Positions 1 to 7,036 of a stretch of 7,344 bases of DNA are shown here, one piece after another. The stretch spans positions 1 through 7,344 of the forward strand of contig JABDJZ010000529.1 of assembly GCA_013003255.1 (NCBI GenBank), read 5' to 3'. A model generated the notes under the pieces. That model did no database searches, was not told where the DNA came from, and worked only from the letters and a program-made list of their open reading frames with translations. Source of the stretch: Rhodothermales bacterium (GTDB lineage: Bacteria; Bacteroidota; Rhodothermia; Rhodothermales; UBA10348). The translations under genes were made by a program, and so were the position numbers. The first letter of the stretch is position 1. Each line of letters begins with the position of its first letter.

Positions 1-2430
1 GCTCAGTTCGGCACCCGGACGGTGACGATACTCAAGCAGAATTTCAGATGGCATGAAGGCAATGCCCTGATCGCCGGAAAGACTGAGCTCGGCAAGGCCT
101 TCCTCAGAGAACTGCGAGTCAAAGAGGGTTTCCGGGCGCTGTGTGCTGGAGATCCGGTAGTCGCCACTCATCGGTCCCTCGGCCTCGAACAGGAAGTAGC
201 CACCGTTCCATCTTGCCTCGTTCACGAATGGTGTTCCGTCACAGGAGTCCGGACTGTTTGTCACGAGGCTGGTGGCAGTCATGCCCTCCGTGGAGAAGGT
301 TAGCTGGCACGGGACGTAAGCAAGCTGGGATGCTGGCAGTCCGATTGAGAACATGCCATTTGAGTCAAACGTGCCGCTGGTGACTGCCTCGCCCCGGTTG
401 GTGGCGGTGATGGCAACCTCGGCTCCGAATCCGCCCCGGGCGGTCAGCATCAGCTGGCCGTTGGCCCACTTGGTGAGCAGGAGAACCGGCGTGCCATCGC
501 AGAAGTCGGGAGCTCCGTTGACCGGCAGCGTCACACTGCCTCCATTGGAGGTCATCTCGATCTCGCAGGGGATCCAGTCCAGGGTAGTCGAGTCCAGTTG
601 GAGTGAGAGCGCACCGTTCTGATCAAACGTCGAGCTCGCGAACAGGCCGCGGCCTGTGCTGTTGAGCTCAGCCGGCATGCCTGCACCGCCCAGCCCTTCA
701 ATTTGAAGGACGCCGTCCTTCCAGCTGGCCATGTCCAGGAAGGGGTGGTCATCACAGTTGGGCGTCGTGTTGGAAACGGCGCGGTCCGTCTGGCGTCCGT
801 CCAGTTCAGCCGTGATGCCACAAGGGATGGTGCCGGGGATATCGACGTAGAAGTCAAAGGCCGGCGTGTCGTCATTGGTCATGGAGCCGAAGGTCTCACC
901 CGTAACCGGGTTGCGGACCGTGATCTCCATGAACTCATACCCGTTGCCTGACACACGTAGCGTGCGGGCCGTCTGGTTGTAGTCGGCGCGACTCAGCTCG
1001 ATATAGGAATACGGGTTCTGCTCGACCGCCCCCTCTACTGGAGTGTAGACGAAGTCTGGGTTACAGTCCGCCATCGGATTGACAGTGGAGACCAGAACGT
1101 CCCCATTGGTCGCGGCAGCCTCAACACGGCACGGCGGGTTGTCGCCCGACTCGGACAGGTCCATGTCAGCCCGCCAGGTGCGGTCTTCCGTTGCGAAAAC
1201 GGTGCGGATGGTTTCACCGGTGTCCGCGTTTCGCAACGTCACCATGCTTCCGGCCGTGGCAATGCCGCCTGCACTCAGGCGGTTGTAGATGGCCGTGTAC
1301 TGGAGCAGGTTGAAAACCAGGTCCACATCGCAGTTGCTCGGTACGTTTTCAATGGGGCTCTCGTAGGAGACAAAGTCCTGGCCCTGGTGCTCAATGATCA
1401 GGGAGCAGGGGACGTGTTGCAGCCCGGTAACGTCATCGTCGAAACCGCCGCGGTCGTCCAGGGTGGCGGTGTGAACCACATCCCCGGTTCTGGAATTCCG
1501 AAACGTGACAGTGCCGTTGTACGGGCCGAGGCCTTTCAGCTCAAGCTTTTCGTCGTTGGCGTGCCACTTGACGTGCTCCATGGCGAAGACCTTTTCGCAG
1601 TTGCTCGGCGCGGTGTCGAAACCCTTCTTGATTACCGGGCGCTCCGCAACGGACCCGTCCAGACTCGATACAACGCGGACCACGCATGGGATGATGGAGG
1701 GATTCTCTTCCTGCAGCTTGAAGCTGCCGTTGTTTCCTGCCACTTCTGTGCCGAACGCATTGCCTGAGGCAGGACTCACAAAAGTCACGGTTGCTCCGGC
1801 GTGGACCTCACCCTCAACGGTCAGTTTGTCCTTGTCCTGATCGTACTCGGCCTTCTTGAGGCTGACTTCAATCGTCATACCGAGGCCGCCGCTGCAATCG
1901 TCCAGGTCCGCGTCTTCGACGACCGCGTCTACGGAGTCCCCGGCCGTGGTGGCCGTGACTCGGCACGGCGGATCGTTGAGTGCCTGTGTAGCGAAGTCAA
2001 ATTCGTGATTGGACCCGGCCACGAGCGTGGCGATCTCATAGCCCGTCTGGGAATCGGTGAGGACCACAGAAACGCCGCTGGCCAGATCTCCCTCGACGAC
2101 GAGTTCCTCGTCGCTCTTCCACTCGACTTTGGTCAGTGCGAGAAGTGGCTCACAGCTGCCGGGAGCAAATTCCACCGGCTGACGGACAGTCTGAGCGTCA
2201 TGGGTACCGCCGAGGTAGGCCACATCCACGGCACAGGGAACGATCTCCGGTTCTACAACCTCGTACTTCCAATTGCCGTCGTCCTGGACAAACATGGTGG
2301 TCATCTCCGTTCCGCGCGCTGCGTTGGTCAGGACTACCGTGTCCAGGCGCGGGCCGTGGCCCTCAAACTTGAGCTTGCGAGTTCCCGAAGCCGAAACTTC
2401 ATAGCGTGCATGCTTGACTTCGAAGGCCTT
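1..2430 (-). repeat. Nine tandem two-cysteine beta-sandwich-like modules in the protease C-terminal region
   Basis: Residues 553-1362 divide into modules ending at Cys645, 731, 830, 919, 1008, 1111, 1196 and 1282, plus a ninth cut by the window edge. Each has a near-N-terminal 'W/Y..xxxLxVEG' strand pattern, a central 'V..R/N..TGE' pattern in modules 2-6, and a Pro-Cys motif: IVPC, DPPC, IIPC, HVPC, NPPC, TIPC, WIPC and YVPC, with Cys at 618, 708, 801, 894, 986, 1089, 1174 and 1260. A second Cys follows 22-29 residues later and closes the module, with exactly 22 residues in modules 5-8. One disulfide per module is the natural reading. Alternating hydrophobic strands suggest an immunoglobulin-like or other beta-sandwich fold, by inference. 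DNA repeats are not obvious, so the duplications are old. Likely role: a stalk or substrate- or surface-binding region. Confidence 0.88.
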
Positions 2431-4086
2431 GGTATTGCCGTCGTCGGCAAAGCCCACATTCAGGGCCCGAGTGGTCGTTCCCTGTGGGACATTCTGAACG
2501 CGCGCGTCGGCCGCGTTGATCAGGGCCTGCTTGACCTCAGCCGGGGAGGCGTATGGGTGCTGAACCAGATACAGTGCGGCGGCTCCGGCGACGTGCGGTG
2601 CCGCCATGGAGGTACCAGACAGCACGATGTTGTCATCGTTGGCGGCTTCGCTCTCCAAGTGCGTCAGAGAGACCACCTGGTCGCCGGGGGCCAGGATGTC
2701 GATGGCCGAGCCATAGTTGGAGAAGGCTGCAAATTCGTCGTGCCGGTCATAGGCACCCACCGTAATGGCCTCGTAAACGTGGGCCGGTGAGTACGTGGAT
2801 GCGTCGGCGTAGTCGTTGCCTGCAGAAACCACCACCACGACGCCGAAGTCGATGGCGCGCTTGACGGCCTCGTCCAGAATGTTGTATGCCGTGGACTCGA
2901 GGTCCATGCCCAGGCTCATGTTGGCGACCACGGGCTGGGTGGGGTTCTGCTGCTTGAAGTCGGTCACGTAGTCGATGGCGGAAACCACGGTGGTGATATC
3001 CGTGCGGCCGTCGTCAGTCAGGACCTTGAGGCTGTGGATTCGGGCCTCGGGCGCCATGCCCTTGGTGCCGTCATCGTTGTCTTTGGCACCAATGGTTCCG
3101 GCGCCATGGGTTCCGTGGCCGTTCCGGTCTACAGGGTCTCCCATCTCACCGGGATCGAAGAAGGGCATGTTGATGACCTCGGAGTCATCCCACATTTCTT
3201 CCTCGCGGTTCTGGAACAGCATCGTGAAGTCCTTGGCCTCCACAATGTTGAGGTCGCGGTCATAGACGCCCGAGTCAAGGATGAAGACATCGACATCGTC
3301 CTTGCTGAAGTCCACAAACGTGGCGCCGGCGCTGGCGATGTTCCACGGCATCATCTGCTTGTCATGCCGGAGACCATCCTTCAGGTACAGCGGGGCGCCT
3401 TCCAGTTCCACATCCGGCTCGACGAGTTCGATGTCGGGATCGTCGGCGATCTCTTCCAGGAACGTGTCGAGGAAGTCAGCAACGAAGGCGATCGTGACAC
3501 CTGGGCGCACGTGGTTGATGCGGACGCGGACCTCGATTTCAGGCTGGTAGGTCTCGGCATAGTCTTCCAGGTCGCGGCGGGTGACACCGTAATCGTCCAG
3601 CACGCGACGGGTCACGCCATTGGCCTCCAGGAAGAGGTAGTCTTCGAGTAGCTCAAACGTCAGGCCGCCATACTCCTCCATGACGCGGCGGGTAATTCCA
3701 TACTCCTCGAGCACACGGCGGGTGACCCCGTACTCCTGGAGCACGCGGCGGGTAACGCCATACTCCTGCAGGATCCGACGGGTCACGCCATAGGAATCCA
3801 GCACACGACGAGTGACGCCGTCAGCCTCGTACTCGGCGAACGCCACAAACAGGTGGGCATTCTGCGCACCGTACTTGGATGCCTTGTCTCCCCGCTTGGT
3901 CGCGAAGGCGTCGTCCATCACCTGCGGGTGGCGAAGCTTGCCCTGGGTGGGCGCGTCGGTCCGACTGACCAGCGTCTGCTCGCCGGACTGCGCCTGGGAG
4001 CCGTCTGCGGAGAGCATGTGGTCTGCGCAGCCGGAAAGAACAATGGCCAGACAGGAAATGGAAAGGAGTTGAAGTAGGGGCTTCAT
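1..4086 (-). CDS. Giant lipoprotein-type subtilisin (S8) serine protease with decapeptide-repeat pro-region and tandem two-cysteine modules, 3' end missing
   Basis: Secreted endopeptidase, predicted to act at the cell envelope. I translated the whole frame from the ATG at 4084-4086 to the left edge: 1362 codons, no stop, so the C-terminus is missing. Residues 1-19 are a signal peptide ending in lipobox LSGC (Cys20). Residues 89-175 are YGVTRRVLxE-type repeats. Residues about 183-226 resemble the end of an I9 propeptide (ELVEPD). The S8 domain, about 245-540, has Asp271 (FILDSGV), His324 (GHGTHGAGT), oxyanion Asn424 (SAGND) and Ser493 (GTSMAAPHVAG), so it should be active. From residue 553 follow nine tandem two-cysteine modules. 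The stretch between Asp271 and His324 is long and acidic. No Shine-Dalgarno precedes the ATG; the lipoprotein signal supports this start. The gene lies 138 bases downstream of queD on the same strand and may have its own promoter. The substrate is unknown. The S8 assignment is very secure; surface anchoring is inferred. Confidence 0.96.
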   Translation of the reverse strand, partial: MKPLLQLLSISCLAIVLSGCADHMLSADGSQAQSGEQTLVSRTDAPTQGKLRHPQVMDDAFATKRGDKASKYGAQNAHLFVAFAEYEADGVTRRVLDSYGVTRRILQEYGVTRRVLQEYGVTRRVLEEYGITRRVMEEYGGLTFELLEDYLFLEANGVTRRVLDDYGVTRRDLEDYAETYQPEIEVRVRINHVRPGVTIAFVADFLDTFLEEIADDPDIELVEPDVELEGAPLYLKDGLRHDKQMMPWNIASAGATFVDFSKDDVDVFILDSGVYDRDLNIVEAKDFTMLFQNREEEMWDDSEVINMPFFDPGEMGDPVDRNGHGTHGAGTIGAKDNDDGTKGMAPEARIHSLKVLTDDGRTDITTVVSAIDYVTDFKQQNPTQPVVANMSLGMDLESTAYNILDEAVKRAIDFGVVVVVSAGNDYADASTYSPAHVYEAITVGAYDRHDEFAAFSNYGSAIDILAPGDQVVSLTHLESEAANDDNIVLSGTSMAAPHVAGAAALYLVQHPYASPAEVKQALINAADARVQNVPQGTTTRALNVGFADDGNTKAFEVKHARYEVSASGTRKLKFEGHGPRLDTVVLTNAARGTEMTTMFVQDDGNWKYEVVEPEIVPCAVDVAYLGGTHDAQTVRQPVEFAPGSCEPLLALTKVEWKSDEELVVEGDLASGVSVVLTDSQTGYEIATLVAGSNHEFDFATQALNDPPCRVTATTAGDSVDAVVEDADLDDCSGGLGMTIEVSLKKAEYDQDKDKLTVEGEVHAGATVTFVSPASGNAFGTEVAGNNGSFKLQEENPSIIPCVVRVVSSLDGSVAERPVIKKGFDTAPSNCEKVFAMEHVKWHANDEKLELKGLGPYNGTVTFRNSRTGDVVHTATLDDRGGFDDDVTGLQHVPCSLIIEHQGQDFVSYESPIENVPSNCDVDLVFNLLQYTAIYNRLSAGGIATAGSMVTLRNADTGETIRTVFATEDRTWRADMDLSESGDNPPCRVEAAATNGDVLVSTVNPMADCNPDFVYTPVEGAVEQNPYSYIELSRADYNQTARTLRVSGNGYEFMEITVRNPVTGETFGSMTNDDTPAFDFYVDIPGTIPCGITAELDGRQTDRAVSNTTPNCDDHPFLDMASWKDGVLQIEGLGGAGMPAELNSTGRGLFASSTFDQNGALSLQLDSTTLDWIPCEIEMTSNGGSVTLPVNGAPDFCDGTPVLLLTKWANGQLMLTARGGFGAEVAITATNRGEAVTSGTFDSNGMFSIGLPASQLAYVPCQLTFSTEGMTATSLVTNSPDSCDGTPFVNEARWNGGYFLFEAEGPMSGDYRISSTQRPETLFDSQFSEEGLAELSLSGDQGIAFMPSEILLEYRHRPGAELS
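3562..3822 (-). repeat. Array of ten-residue YGVTRRVLxE repeats in the protease pro-region
   Basis: This stretch encodes residues 89-175 of the protease. Five consecutive ten-residue units (89-138) have consensus [Y/D]G[V/I]TRR[V/I][L/M]xx. A 17-residue segment (139-155) follows, containing a degenerate unit, GLTFELLED (141-149), that keeps the Gly, the Thr and the hydrophobic spacing. Two more clear units follow (156-175), the last with Asp in place of Val before the Leu. At DNA level the units are 30 bases long and differ mainly at third codon positions, so the peptide is conserved more than the DNA. Each unit pairs an Arg-Arg with an acidic or Gln/Glu pair a few residues later, as in short amphipathic helices separated by Tyr-Gly turns. 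The array sits between the lipobox and the I9-like propeptide. I do not recognise it as a named domain. Confidence 0.93.
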
Positions 4087-4148
4087 CGCGGTCCGTAGTA
4101 AGGGAAGGGCCTAATCTGACATGGGTGCCACGTCGACATGACACACCC

Positions 4149-4168
4149 TGCGATAGGCCGTATCGGCA
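4149..4168. promoter_or_regulatory. Imperfect dyad upstream of the protease gene (possible operator)
   Basis: CGATA (4151-4155) and TATCG (4161-4165) are inverted around a five-base GGCCG spacer. Outer TGC (4149-4151) and GCA (4166-4168) extend the symmetry if one base is bulged. It lies about 65 bases before the protease ATG, in the 138-base gap after queD where a promoter for the protease would be expected. The arms are short, so chance is a fair explanation. Confidence 0.22.
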
Positions 4169-4195
4169 ATCACCACACCGGACTTAAGCCGTATT

Positions 4196-4224
4196 GCGCT
4201 CCCGCTCGGTCGCGGCGCGGGCGC
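4196..4224 (-). terminator. Possible hairpin just after the queD stop
   Basis: Directly after the queD stop codon the arms GCGGGCGC (4217-4224) and GCGCTCCCGC (4196-4205), written on the plus strand, can pair over 8 bp with a two-base bulge. No T-tract follows in the direction of transcription, so this is at best a weak intrinsic terminator or a stabilising 3' hairpin. If it terminates, the protease downstream needs its own promoter within 4087-4195. Confidence 0.3.
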
Positions 4225-4650
4225 CTACAGCGCTCCCGAAACCTCGGCGTAACTGGTCACCGTCTCACGCACCCGGACCGCGACCCGGGTGATGCCCAGT
4301 TCTCTCAAACGGGCGCCGCCCATCTCACGAATCCGCTCCAGCGCCACGATGCAGACGTTCTCGGCCGTCGTGTCGCATGGGAGGATCGACAGCTTGGAGC
4401 CCAGGGACCTCACCGCCGCGATCAACTCCACGTCTTCGTCGTGCGCCATCACCGAGTGATCCCACTCATCCACCAGCGGCCGTACGATGGCCTTGATCTC
4501 CTTGAAGTCGATGACCATGCCGCGGGCGTCAGGCTCGCCCTCCAACTCCACCGTCATGTGGTAGGAGTGCCCATGGAGGCTGTGGCATCCGGCCTCATGC
4601 CAGGGGATGCGGTGGGCGGCCTCCCATCTGAATTCCTTTGCTACGCGCAT
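4225..4650 (-). CDS. queD: 6-carboxy-5,6,7,8-tetrahydropterin synthase (QueD, COG0720)
   Basis: Converts 7,8-dihydroneopterin triphosphate to 6-carboxytetrahydropterin, the second step towards preQ0 and queuosine; cytosolic and zinc-dependent. The 141-residue product has the family's landmarks: zinc ligands His13 (WEAAHRI), His26 and His28 (LHGHSY), catalytic Cys22 in the spacing CxxxHGH, an MVIDF segment (45-49), the catalytic pair Asp64-His65 (EWDHSV), TTAEN (94-98, usually PTAEN) and Glu129 in RVRET. CxxxHGH is the QueD/PTPS-I arrangement, distinct from the CxxxxxHGH of 6-pyruvoyl synthases, so the queuosine role is favoured. I chose the ATG at 4648-4650, giving MRVAKEFRWEAAH as in homologues; the frame extends upstream to a TTG at 4737, but that extension looks non-conserved. 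No Shine-Dalgarno is seen. The gene is divergent from the CoA-transferase. No queC, queE or queF is in the window. Confidence 0.93.
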   Translation of the reverse strand: MRVAKEFRWEAAHRIPWHEAGCHSLHGHSYHMTVELEGEPDARGMVIDFKEIKAIVRPLVDEWDHSVMAHDEDVELIAAVRSLGSKLSILPCDTTAENVCIVALERIREMGGARLRELGITRVAVRVRETVTSYAEVSGAL

Positions 4651-4846
4651 GGATGTGGTGGGTCTGAGATCATCGTGGGAAAGGTAGGGCCGCCGGGGAT
4701 TTCCGCGGTGACAGGGCCCAGCGATTCGGGGATTCAACCGAGTCTTCGCGACGGGGAAGGATTCGCACGGCTCCTGACGGGTTTCCCCTACACGTGGCCG
4801 CCCTCATACGGGTAATTTTTCGGCCCCGACTTGAACCTCTGAATCC
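4651..4846. promoter_or_regulatory. Divergent intergenic region between queD and the CoA-transferase gene
   Basis: These 196 bases separate two divergently transcribed genes, so they should contain both promoters. The only AT-rich patch is TAATTTTT at 4813-4820, 27 bases before the CoA-transferase ATG. It resembles a Bacteroidota -7 element (TAnnTTTG), but I see no convincing -33 TTG partner at the expected distance. No Shine-Dalgarno precedes either start. Confidence 0.4.
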
Positions 4847-6118
4847 ATGAGAATGACTACCGCGGCCGAGGCCGCACTGCATATAGAATCCGGCGACCGG
4901 GTTTTCGTTCATACGGCCGCCGCTGCCCCCGAAGCCTTGGTAGCGGCGATGACCCACCGCGCTCCGGACATCCGCAACATCGAGGTGGTTCACCTCCACA
5001 CGGAGGGCAAGGCGCCGTACGCCGATCCTGCCTACCGCGACTGGTTTCATACCAGCGCCCTGTTCGTTGGAGGGAACGTCCGCAAGGCCGTGCAGGAGGG
5101 AGGTGCCGACTACATCCCGGTGTTCCTCTCCGAAACGCCGGCGCTCTTCCGAAGGGGTGTCCTGCCCCTCGATGTAGCCCTCGTGCACGTGTCTCCCCCG
5201 GACAAGCACGGATTCTGCTCGCTGGGCGTTTCTGTGGACTGCTCGCGTGCCGCGGTTGAGACTGCCGGGAAGGTCATCGCGCAGATCAACCCCAACATGC
5301 CCCGCACCCACGGCGACGGGATCATTCACATCCGCGACATTGACTGTGCGGTGGAGGTCGACACCCCGCTGCCGAGTCATCCGGCACCCATTCTGACGCC
5401 CGTCGAGGAGCAGATCGGCCAACTGGTCGCGGACCTGATCGAGGATGGTTCGTGTCTCCAGATGGGCATTGGCGCCATACCGGATGCGGTTCTCGCGGCG
5501 CTCACCGATCACAAGGACCTCGGAATCCACACGGAAATGTTCTCGGACGGCGTGATTCCGCTGGTCGAGTCCGGAGTGGTCAACGGTGCGAAGAAGCGGA
5601 CCCACCCGGGAAAGATTGTGGCGAGTTTCCTCGTGGGCTCCCAACGTCTCTATGACTTCGTGGATGACAATCCACAGGTGATGATGCTCGATTGTGGCTA
5701 CACCAATGACACGGCTGCCATCAGGCGGAATGACAAGGTTGTGGCCATCAACAGCGCCATCGAAGTGGACCTCACCGGGCAGGTGGTTGCGGACAGCATT
5801 GGCACGCGCCAGTACTCGGGCGTCGGCGGACAGATGGATTTCATTCGCGGGGCATCCCTCTCGCCCGGCGGAAAGCCCATCATCGCGCTGCCCTCGGCCA
5901 CGCGGCGCGGCGAGTCCCGCATCGTGCCCTTCCTGAAGCCAGGAGCCGGAGTCGTTACCACCCGGGCCCACGTGCACTACGTGGTCACGGAGTACGGTGC
6001 AGTCAATCTATATGGCAAGGACCTGCGCGAGCGCGCCCGCGCCCTCATCCAGATTGCGCATCCGGACCACCGCGAGGAACTCACCAAGGCTGCCATAGAG
6101 CGGTTTAACCGGCTGTAG
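4847..6118 (+). CDS. Acetyl-CoA hydrolase/transferase family CoA-transferase (acetate or 4-hydroxybutyrate CoA-transferase type)
   Basis: Family I CoA-transferase that moves CoA between an acyl-CoA and a short-chain acid such as acetate through a glutamyl-CoA thioester; cytosolic. The 423 residues are full length for the 4-hydroxybutyrate/butyryl-CoA:acetate CoA-transferase and acetyl-CoA hydrolase group. Visible landmarks are an N-terminal lobe with SGDRVF (15-20) and an SPPDKHGFCSLG motif (116-127), then the C-terminal lobe with GIGAIP (207-212), the catalytic Glu230 in HTEMFSDG (228-235), GTRQYSGVGGQMDF (319-332), and VVTEYGAVNLYG (379-390) near the end. All catalytic elements are present. 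ATG at 4847 is used; a second ATG two codons later is equally possible, and neither has a Shine-Dalgarno. The gene stands alone, divergent from queD and convergent with the next gene, so context does not reveal the acyl substrate. Succinyl-CoA:acetate transferase or hydrolase activity cannot be excluded. Confidence 0.93.
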   Translation: MRMTTAAEAALHIESGDRVFVHTAAAAPEALVAAMTHRAPDIRNIEVVHLHTEGKAPYADPAYRDWFHTSALFVGGNVRKAVQEGGADYIPVFLSETPALFRRGVLPLDVALVHVSPPDKHGFCSLGVSVDCSRAAVETAGKVIAQINPNMPRTHGDGIIHIRDIDCAVEVDTPLPSHPAPILTPVEEQIGQLVADLIEDGSCLQMGIGAIPDAVLAALTDHKDLGIHTEMFSDGVIPLVESGVVNGAKKRTHPGKIVASFLVGSQRLYDFVDDNPQVMMLDCGYTNDTAAIRRNDKVVAINSAIEVDLTGQVVADSIGTRQYSGVGGQMDFIRGASLSPGGKPIIALPSATRRGESRIVPFLKPGAGVVTTRAHVHYVVTEYGAVNLYGKDLRERARALIQIAHPDHREELTKAAIERFNRL

Positions 6119-6126
6119 GTCTGTCA

Positions 6127-6147
6127 GAGCTGGCACCGGGCCAGCTC
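6127..6147. terminator. Perfect hairpin between convergent genes, candidate bidirectional terminator
   Basis: GAGCTGGC (6127-6134) and GCCAGCTC (6140-6147) form a perfect 8-bp GC-rich stem with a five-base loop, nine bases after the CoA-transferase stop and 35 bases from the stop of the oppositely oriented lipoprotein gene. Its symmetry would let it act on both transcripts. There is no T-tract on either side, so it is not a classical Rho-independent terminator. A further GC-rich inverted patch (CGGG/CCCG) follows at about 6147-6161. Confidence 0.5.
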
Positions 6148-6181
6148 GGGACCGGGGCCCGCGGCAAGAGACTGACCGGGT

Positions 6182-7036
6182 TCAGCCCACAGGCGGAAGT
6201 ACGACCTGAGCCCCTTCCGGCACTGCCAGTCGGGAGGAATCGAAGGGTCGACGGAAACTGATGTCGGTCACCCACGCCTCGTTGCGGAGGTCTCCTCGCA
6301 GTCCGTCCGCATAGCGGTACCCGCGGAAGCGCGTAGGGACGGTCAGGCCGTCCACGGTGACCAGGTCCTGATAGTAGAAGAGGTTCTCACGCGGGGTTGC
6401 GTCGGGGGCAGGGCGGCCGCGGCCGTAGGTCACCGTGTACCGAATTGCAGTGACCAGGTCTGTCTCCTGGTCCACATAGAGGGTGTACCAGTCACCGTCG
6501 GAGTAGCCAACGCCCTCGTCGAACGAGACGCGAACCATGTCGTGAGGACGGCCATCCAGCGTGTCCACGGGCAAGACCTCGTATTGGAGGCCGGGATCCG
6601 CCAGGACGAAGGGGATCGAGGAGAAGTAGTACCCGGTCGTGGCCCAGAACATGGGGTTGGGATTCTCCTGCTCGGGCGGGTGCATCCAGGCCTCGGTGCC
6701 GTTCCAGGCGAACCGCGCCTCGACAGTTTCAACCGAATCGGGCGTGCCGTATTCCAGAAGGTCGTGGTACGCCAGTCGCGAGTGGTTGTCCACCACCATG
6801 TGAGTCTTGAAGCGGGTCTGGGAGCCGTGGTTGCTGTACTCCCAGGTATAGCTGGAGGTCGGGGCCGCATGCCAGGCTTCGAGTCCTCCGTGCGCTTCCA
6901 GTGCGCGGAGTACAATCTGACCGCCGGGGGTAGCACCAAGGCGCGATTCGGCTTCGTCAACCAGCGGGTTAGTCCCGGAGTCCGGGGGCGACGAGCAGGC
7001 GGTCAGGAGGATCAGGCCGAAGAGGAGGGGTCGCAT
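6182..7036 (-). CDS. Small envelope lipoprotein, LolA-like/DUF6503-like appearance, function unknown
   Basis: A 284-residue predicted lipoprotein. The signal peptide is short: hydrophobic residues 4-11 and a lipobox LTAC with Cys14, then a Ser/Pro/Gly linker. Serines at +2 and +3 fit export to the outer membrane in many Gram-negatives. The mature part has a helix ending in AHGGLEAWH (48-56), then mostly alternating beta-strand patterns. These include WYTLYVDQETDLVTAIRYTV (183-202), a typical strand-turn-strand, a DGLTVPTRFRGYRY stretch (229-242), and a final DSSRLAVPEGA (266-276). This order resembles LolA-fold proteins and the uncharacterised Bacteroidota lipoproteins I associate with DUF6503; I recall this from memory, and a profile search would be needed to confirm it. 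I see no catalytic motif and no cysteine after Cys14. The ATG at 7034-7036 is the start that yields the signal peptide. The gene follows the phosphatase by 78 bases on the same strand and could be cotranscribed. Confidence 0.8.
   Translation of the reverse strand: MRPLLFGLILLTACSSPPDSGTNPLVDEAESRLGATPGGQIVLRALEAHGGLEAWHAAPTSSYTWEYSNHGSQTRFKTHMVVDNHSRLAYHDLLEYGTPDSVETVEARFAWNGTEAWMHPPEQENPNPMFWATTGYYFSSIPFVLADPGLQYEVLPVDTLDGRPHDMVRVSFDEGVGYSDGDWYTLYVDQETDLVTAIRYTVTYGRGRPAPDATPRENLFYYQDLVTVDGLTVPTRFRGYRYADGLRGDLRNEAWVTDISFRRPFDSSRLAVPEGAQVVLPPVG

Noticed and set aside
1801..2790. A 329-codon plus-strand open frame and several shorter ones within 22-3651
   Set aside because: They lie antisense to the protease, whose frame is continuous and full of recognisable motifs across the whole region. 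No start context or domain supports them.
3562..3822. Periodic 30-base pattern considered as a CRISPR or non-coding tandem repeat
   Set aside because: There are no spacers, the units are in frame with the protease, and they vary mostly at third codon positions, so this is a protein repeat.
1..4086. Possible frameshift or pseudogene in the giant protease
   Set aside because: Reading every codon from the ATG to the window edge found no stop or frame change, and all catalytic residues are present.
4651..4737. Longer queD starting at the TTG at 4735-4737
   Set aside because: The extra 29 residues lack conserved character, and the family's N-terminus begins just after the internal ATG at 4650.
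4670..5977. A 435-codon open frame on the minus strand
   Set aside because: It is antisense to the CoA-transferase, which has full family motifs. Its own translation is rich in His, Arg and Gly with no recognisable domain, as expected of a shadow frame in GC-rich DNA.
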